From an uncultured Woeseiaceae bacterium (GTDB lineage: Bacteria; Pseudomonadota; Gammaproteobacteria; Steroidobacterales; Woeseiaceae), in the NCBI GenBank assembly GCA_902512585.1, contig CABXJW010000005.1:1-56024 (forward strand): a stretch of DNA of 56,024 nt, read 5' to 3'. Shown here one piece after another: positions 53,401-56,024 of the stretch (positions are counted from its first letter, which is position 1; each line of letters begins with the position of its first letter). The notes beneath the pieces were generated by a model. It saw nothing but the letters and a program-made list of their open reading frames with translations, was not told where the DNA came from and ran no database searches. Both the position numbers and the translations under genes were made by a program.

Positions 53401-54830
53401 CTTTCCTGATCATAACTGAATAACTCACTGCCGATGCCAGTGAGTTGCACTGTATAAGCAACCTCAGCAGGGTTATCTAGAGCAACACTGGCAACAGTAG
53501 TGGTGAGGCTATTCTCATCAACACTCAGAATGTTCTGCGTTAACAATGTCTCAAATACTTGAATAACTTCAACGGTGTTGGTTGCTTTACGTTCTGCTGT
53601 AGATTCTGAGGCAACTTGAGTGGTTTCTTGTGCCACCTCCTGCGTCTCGACCTCGCCTGTTTCTACTTCAACCTCAACATTAATCTCACCCGCAAAATCA
53701 TCGGCAACTGAGAGGGTGTCTGGGGCAGCTTGAGATGAATTATCTGAAATACCAGAGGAATCTAATGTACCTTCATTTACTTGTGGCTGTGACTCAGTCT
53801 GAGTACCCGCATCAGCTTGCATCTCAGTCTCACTACTAGATACAGACTCAGTTTCAGTTTCAGTTTCAGTTTCAGTTTCAGTTTCAGTTTCAGCAGAACT
53901 CTCTGTACCAGCATCCTCAGTGGAGCTAGCTTCTTCATTACTTTCCTCTGACTCAGTTTCATCACTCGCTTGAGTGTCAGATTCCTCGCTATTTTCAGCT
54001 TCAGATTCTTCACTCTCAGCTTCTTCCGAACTTTCTTCTTCTGTTTCTTCGTTATTATCTTCGGATTCTTCACTTTCTGCTTCTTCCTCTGACTCTCCTT
54101 CTTCAGATTCTTCTTCTGACTCTTCTTCTGATTCCTCACCCTCTTCTTCAGATTCACTTTCTGTTTCTTCTTCCTCCTCCTCATTAGCAACTAGATTTGC
54201 TTGAAAGGCATTCAACATCTCAGTGGTGAGGGCTTGTGGCAAGTCAATCTCATCGGTCGGATCTTCCACCACTACCACGAAACCATTTTCTGTTAATACG
54301 ATATCCCCATCGGCATTTTGGGTTGGGATAACTCGCATCTCCTCCCCATATATAAAAGCTGCTGTGGTGCGTTGATTGGCGCTATCTACAATAGTAATAC
54401 CACCACGAATACCAACCGTGGCAGAGTTGGTCTTAATAATGGCGGGTTTCTTTTTGGTTACTTTACCGCCCACTAATCTTAATAACCCGCGACTGGTGAC
54501 CTCGAGTGAGCCTTCGGCTGTTTCTGGATTGTAAATAAACCGATCGAGAGTGACGCTGGAATTCGGGCCAATCGTAAAGGCCGTTCCATCGATTAATAAC
54601 ATTTGAGCTTTACCTGCACCGTCGGTTTGGAGGGTATGATTCTGAATAATCTTATAACCCGCTTCGACCAGTTTACGCTCTTCTTCTAAAGTAAGATCTG
54701 TCGTATTTTGGTTGACCGCAGCAGCTACACCGATTCGATCCTGCGCCACCACGGGCTGCATTAGCAGCCACATAAATGCACAGCAGATACCAGTTTTTCC
54801 CAGTAAATGAATATAAGATTCTTTTGTCAT
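47415..54830 (-). CDS. giant secreted FecR-domain / cadherin-repeat / lectin-like protein
   Basis: One 2471-residue frame. Order: signal peptide (to about VVAQ, residue 30); FecR domain (~60-165, SVTLDRFIYNPETAEG then SATVGIRGG); Glu/Ser/Thr-rich acidic linker (216-336); seven cadherin-like modules (~435-1100); a region of unknown fold (~1105-1820) with GERCCGGYGGGHG near 1360; a concanavalin/LamG-like region (~1820-2030); and a C-terminal Gly-rich domain (~2320-2471) resembling TbpB-type barrels. It has no transmembrane anchor and no RTX repeats. The whole looks like an adhesin or matrix protein. No obvious Shine-Dalgarno precedes the ATG. Function is unknown. Confidence 0.85.
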   Translation of the reverse strand: MTKESYIHLLGKTGICCAFMWLLMQPVVAQDRIGVAAAVNQNTTDLTLEEERKLVEAGYKIIQNHTLQTDGAGKAQMLLIDGTAFTIGPNSSVTLDRFIYNPETAEGSLEVTSRGLLRLVGGKVTKKKPAIIKTNSATVGIRGGITIVDSANQRTTAAFIYGEEMRVIPTQNADGDIVLTENGFVVVVEDPTDEIDLPQALTTEMLNAFQANLVANEEEEEETESESEEEGEESEEESEEESEEGESEEEAESEESEDNNEETEEESSEEAESEESEAENSEESDTQASDETESEESNEEASSTEDAGTESSAETETETETETETETESVSSSETEMQADAGTQTESQPQVNEGTLDSSGISDNSSQAAPDTLSVADDFAGEINVEVEVETGEVETQEVAQETTQVASESTAERKATNTVEVIQVFETLLTQNILSVDENSLTTTVASVALDNPAEVAYTVQLTGIGSELFSYDQESNELIYNGNANYESERQFDLTIVYTKENNDIVTVPISIAVNNLNEAPELLSTLAATNFAENLAIGTTVINASAVDPEAATVNYSLSGEGSDKFSIANDGTVTLNSVLDYETKNNYSLIITASDGTLSTSTATAITLTDVNEAHSVNVVLADTTIEETSTVDTIVATTAVIDPEGGTINYALSGTDSAQFSIDENGNIKLATLLDYEDKADYEISVDTTVDGLTVSAPLSINIANINEAPMLTSNLAAVNFAETSAVGTTVVTASASDPESEIISYSLSGTDAAKFSIDSNGVVTIASALDYETKNSYNITVNASDGTNNTISTHAISLTDVNEAHSVNVSISNTITEAATVDTVVASSTVNDPENGTISYSLSGTDSAKFSIDSNGNVKLAALLDYETKTSYSINVIATVDGITESKSMTLSIADVNEPPTLNSSLAATNFIESSAVGTTVATSSSSDPESGTVTYSLSGTDAAKFSIASNGTVTIASTLDYETKTSYNVIVNVTDGTNSVSSALAISVTDAQLENLVTAIQNTPFVESNGTNTSVATVSSITNGESEALVYTLSGTGSDKFTVNASSGAITNNTTLDFEEAKSYNLTLTATAQSSGDTVTSAITVPVKNIEELQSNTLRYSAAVTNVSRTGFSATGTRGGGPSGTNLGAYQQEQIITTAQSTATNKTLADFDNIGSDNVYTPVSIVSGDGYESVTVDNLDFRYFYPIGVESGLGQFQFSPGRASLDGHYKTVDAQSEVVSNIAQSEVLSAGRFDSKLFWMTLDKDAETINYSAQQGTELPDTVKILNLSYGGSGMVVLDLQAWGNNTGQGYQITNNNFKSLSQSQLSEYHVIFNQAIQSGRSSEESSATKTLFENWMKESDSLLFVNIHGERCCGGYGGGHGNATATMSTNSLLSTIDAKISVTGNKDADWPPGGPGTKGGVVEAGTFSSDSRYFGLNGLIYEPSGMGPRLQSVTNLAGTQNIGQMLFNKAEDDADANLYGAVFIPAEEFESGVHADFFSHADVNGIFGTSSYWNKSDNETIAQWILNQMGSTNSYIGTAYHSYLDQVVLTGDVYTDAMYTSFTNNNKRVIALNVMPIENHLGFGTSADFFYPSFFSSGFYSSSSMDFKTLAPDYCAAVGNNSSACNTYANHYDWAEQALDPSQNIDTARFGATSEMPEGTSQWYQVMNPAGKGVGLQAQLSIQDSYDGAGGSTTRDDQQSYLGVMINTMDKRSNDTTKYSAGDTGQYIDGSHYWSYQKRTNQTNDGLGVQLGVSPIECASSSDRGCLIAEDSASDDRPIGMMVTTSDPYKNGPMSVGVKYNTNSDTWNTDTFNQMAISGEFRTTSSASLINDNLPYTGNWAEFDGYNDFFQSNGAVQPLYKSGEPWAFGGVVRVDSTPSEGTFFGRSTGWNSGNSIGGIHLGVTADDKLIFQYGNAYNRLQFTGSDTLSNGTDYGFYVDYDGGTTGVSSGSTTQYFSRFRIKQVNLTTGAVSDVPGSWIAPNYGISSNGDGGQMFVGAKRTTESDLDGRVYTFTATTLMDNETPDDTEISMFIRNPVQWVNDYKIGESYRDYDSTTTHNNFQLNDSESSKSTAVFLMYSGDDIQAIDDGFAYNATYQQALNYVGLTNNLGNYTNSNTNNTQEGTNASDANQDYKSISDFRHSDFYSSTATTYNGFFTGIMEFNSSGTGNDQLASVRSGSTLASINFDATNDDVQVAAPLSVSTLPSNNYTNTWDTVDTGELVLNFGDTDNSAAKSAYISNEIFAAELKDDGAQIDGSSGGASNMAGVMVSYDTLDKEDSDLFHTNGNDPMPNAEYATWGFWAMGAVDVSPNSGTQTGAVHLGTWVAGELVAANEIPTSGSASMSGAAIVKAAYRHNQTGTNYDVHKYTTTADVAATFNWGSSAYTGTMAVTNFDDKNPIVSNAGFTSFNVSLNSNNANTYTGTSTTSIQNGWSGGAAIAGALYGGDTVDETGGRINVSLHKNGSTSDAGANDFYIAEGIYLLD
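51836..53273 (-). repeat. tandem 288-base cadherin-like repeats, two alternating types
   Basis: Five successive modules begin at NEAP or NEAH/NEPP: at 53273, 52985, 52697, 52409 and 52124, with the next at 51836. Spacings are 288, 288, 288, 285 and 288 bases (96 or 95 residues). Modules 1, 3 and 5 share the NEAPxLxSxLAA start; modules 2 and 4 share NEAHSVNV. All keep SYSLSGTDxxKFSI and LDYETK. So the array is a two-module super-repeat. A diverged module follows and another precedes it. Confidence 0.85.
53823..54185 (-). repeat. acidic low-complexity linker (Glu/Ser/Thr-rich) coding region
   Basis: It codes for residues 216-336, almost only Glu, Ser, Thr, Asp and Ala. The DNA on the plus strand is a long run of CTTCTT/TCAGAT-type repeats. 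It links the FecR domain to the cadherin array and is likely disordered and highly negative, perhaps binding calcium. Confidence 0.8.
53851..53892 (-). repeat. hexanucleotide microsatellite GTTTCA x7
   Basis: Seven perfect copies of GTTTCA (plus strand) code for alternating Glu-Thr in the linker. The unit of six keeps the frame, so length changes would alter the linker without breaking the gene. Confidence 0.85.
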
Positions 54831-54883
54831 ATGGTCAGTACTACCCTAAACTTATTGCAGTCACTCCAAGAGCCCCCTCTTTA

Positions 54884-54901
54884 AGTAAATTGCAATTTAC
54901 T
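54884..54901. promoter_or_regulatory. 18-base perfect palindrome upstream of the giant gene
   Basis: AGTAAATTGCAATTTACT is identical on both strands and lies about 54 bases before the giant start codon. A second small hairpin (AAGAG-CCCC-CTCTT, 54868-54881) sits between it and the gene. It fits an operator for a dimeric regulator, or a short leader structure. Confidence 0.45.
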
Positions 54902-54963
54902 CACTTATAATTACACCGTTGATTATTATCCTATCAACTAAGCCAAATCAGTTAGGTTTATGA

Positions 54964-55030
54964 TGACATTCTATTGACATTTAATGACACATATGACATT
55001 TTAAGACAATTAAATGACATATAACGACAA
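54964..55030 (-). promoter_or_regulatory. helically phased array of seven GACA/TGTC half-sites
   Basis: On the plus strand the G of each GACA core lies at 54965, 54976, 54986, 54995, 55005, 55016 and 55026: spacings 11, 10, 9, 10, 11, 10. On the minus strand, the coding strand of the giant gene, four of the seven read ATGTCAT or GTGTCAT. This resembles PHO-box half-sites (CTGTCAT every 11 bases) that bind PhoB in tandem. It lies in the divergent gap between the giant gene and the GFA/AraC pair. Confidence 0.5.
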
Positions 55031-55087
55031 TTTTTGTGATTTTTAACTAAAATAATATTAAACAGCTCAATAAGGTAAGAAATAATA

Positions 55088-55501
55088 ATGCTTCAAGGCC
55101 ATTGTGAATGCCAAAAAATCTGCTTCAAAGTTAGCGGCGAAATAAATCAATTGTCGCACTGTCATTGCTCTCAATGTCGCCGACTGCATGGTGCTGCTTA
55201 TGGCAGCTATGCTCGTGTTATGAAATCAGAATTTCAATATTTAACTGGCAGTAATGAAGTTAAGCAATATGCATCTTCAACCGGATCAACTCGTATTTTT
55301 TGCCATCATTGTGGTTCGAATATTATGGTTATTGTGGCGGCTGAACCAACGGTTTTATATGTGGCTATGGGGGTCATCAATGGTAATCCCATTCTTCCTA
55401 GCGATTGTCATCATATTTATGTTAATTCAAAAGCCAATTGGCATTCTATCACTGATGATTTACCCCAATACGATGAAGATACAGTAGAGGTCAAATCGTG
55501 A
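55088..55501 (+). CDS. GFA (glutathione-dependent formaldehyde-activating enzyme) family protein
   Basis: 137-residue zinc beta-tent protein. It has paired Cys sets: C6 and C8 in HCECQKI, the HCHCSQCRR knuckle, and FCHHCGSN. The AxPTVLYVAMG strand fits the family. The family name comes from one studied member; most members bind zinc and have unknown activity. The stop codon TGA overlaps the GTG of the next gene (GTGA), so both are cotranscribed. It is transcribed away from the giant gene. Confidence 0.85.
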   Translation: MLQGHCECQKICFKVSGEINQLSHCHCSQCRRLHGAAYGSYARVMKSEFQYLTGSNEVKQYASSTGSTRIFCHHCGSNIMVIVAAEPTVLYVAMGVINGNPILPSDCHHIYVNSKANWHSITDDLPQYDEDTVEVKS

Positions 55502-56024
55502 TTCAATTGCGAAAAATGGCTATGTTTGGATTTCCAGAGATAGCGCGTGAACTTGGTGCAGATCCGGCTCAAATTCTCAATAATCATGGTTTACCTGCTG
55601 ATTACTTCAATGCTATTGAGGTCGATGATGTAATGACAATGCAAGACGCTGAAAAACTCATGAAAACTCTTGCTGATAAAACCAGAGCGCATCATTGTGG
55701 GGCATTAATGGGAAGTCGACAAGATATCAGCTTCCTGGGTATTGTTGGTTACATCATGCAACAATCGAACACAGTGCGTCTGGCACTGGATGCTTTGCAA
55801 GAACATCTGACTTTGCACCACGACAAAGGGCAAACAGGCGTCGCTAATTATGGTGATGTCTCTGGTATGTATTGGAATAATCCATTGCCTTTTGAGTTGC
55901 AACACTACACCAATGAAGTGGCAATGGCACAAGCTGCTGTGGTTTTAAGAGCAATTATTGGTAATCGATTCAGAGCTAAAACGGTACATTTTACCCATGA
56001 AGCACCAAATAATATCGAACCTTA
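55498..56024 (+). CDS. AraC-family transcriptional regulator, N-terminal part (cut by window end)
   Basis: An open frame runs from GTG 55498 (overlapping the GFA stop) to the window end without a stop, 175 codons. The residues AMFGFPEIARELGADP, HHCGALMGSRQDISFLGIVGYIM and a later ELQHYTNEVAMAQAAV match the arabinose-binding-like effector domain (PF12625 type) that precedes an AraC helix-turn-helix in such regulators. The DNA-binding half lies beyond the window. In-frame ATGs at 55516 and 55522 are alternative starts. It probably regulates its own neighbourhood, possibly the divergent giant gene. Confidence 0.75.
   Translation, partial: MIQLRKMAMFGFPEIARELGADPAQILNNHGLPADYFNAIEVDDVMTMQDAEKLMKTLADKTRAHHCGALMGSRQDISFLGIVGYIMQQSNTVRLALDALQEHLTLHHDKGQTGVANYGDVSGMYWNNPLPFELQHYTNEVAMAQAAVVLRAIIGNRFRAKTVHFTHEAPNNIEP

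Noticed and set aside
53777-54190. 137-residue Lys/Arg-rich open frame on the minus strand
   Set aside because: It is the shifted frame of the Glu-rich linker: GAA repeats read as AAG/AGA give Lys and Arg. It lies fully inside the giant gene on the same strand.
53974-54204. 76-residue Ser-rich open frame on the plus strand
   Set aside because: It is the reverse reading of the same Glu/Ser repeats, with no start signal of its own and no family likeness.
54964-55030. Short GACA repeats considered as a CRISPR or origin iterons
   Set aside because: Cores are only 4-7 bases with about 10-base period, too short for CRISPR; no dnaA, rep or parAB gene is near, so an origin is not supported.
55705-55932. 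75-residue minus-strand frame at the right end
   Set aside because: It is antisense to the AraC-family effector domain, which has a clear family pattern.

Overview
The window is a compact, visibly AT-rich stretch of a Gram-negative, LPS-making bacterial chromosome, most likely from a marine or free-living gammaproteobacterium. That placement rests on gene content (MiaE, EpmA with a Lys34-type EF-P, DUF1820, FimV, LpxH, heptose genes) and on two classical gammaproteobacterial gene orders: prmB-aroC-asd-fimV-truA-accD-folC-SPOR-cvpA-purF and glyA-nrdR-ribD-ribE-ribBA-ribH-nusB-thiL-pgpA. No rRNA, tRNA, insertion sequence, prophage or CRISPR array was seen. No gene-free stretch exceeds 300 bases; the longest are 54831-55087, 21534-21782, 44445-44687 and 23922-24162. 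Several convergent gene pairs abut or overlap.

Layout. 1-3033: UDP-glucuronate epimerase-type enzyme, a very small HxGH nucleotidyltransferase, and a ppi-lpxH pair. 3037-13672: a long minus-strand run covering miaE, purF, cvpA, a SPOR protein, folC, accD, truA, fimV-like, asd, aroC and prmB. 13811-16762: a plus-strand set for copper delivery (SCO1/SenC and PCuAC lipoproteins), psd and epmA, facing efp, parC, parE and katG on the minus strand. 24163-32528: xseB, then the riboflavin/nusB/thiL/pgpA cluster with nrdR, glyA and an HDAC-family deacetylase. 32596-43977: ettA, an aminotransferase, purL, a DUF1820 protein, acs, a Tat-exported aldo/keto reductase, and gmhB-gmhA. 44001-47354: a small lipoprotein, mltF, tadA and a single-domain voltage-gated cation channel. 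47415-54830: one giant secreted gene (2471 aa) with a FecR domain, a Glu/Ser linker, cadherin-like repeats, a lectin-like region and a C-terminal beta-rich domain. 55088-56024: a GFA-family protein and the start of an AraC-family regulator, cut by the window edge.

Most of the left 45 kb is housekeeping: nucleotide and cofactor synthesis (purF, purL, ribDEBH, thiL, folC), fatty acid and phospholipid synthesis (accD, psd, pgpA), envelope building (lpxH, gmhAB, mltF, SPOR and FimV-like proteins), translation quality (efp, epmA, ettA, tadA, truA, miaE, prmB) and chromosome segregation (parC, parE).

The accessory and most unusual part is the right end. The giant exoprotein has a striking upstream region with seven GACA cores repeated about once per helical turn and an 18-bp perfect palindrome. 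In its other orientation the array resembles chained PHO-box half-sites. Upstream of it lies a channel gene whose pore filter carries two aspartates, the pattern associated with calcium selectivity in engineered bacterial channels. The RibA half of RibBA has lost all its zinc cysteines.
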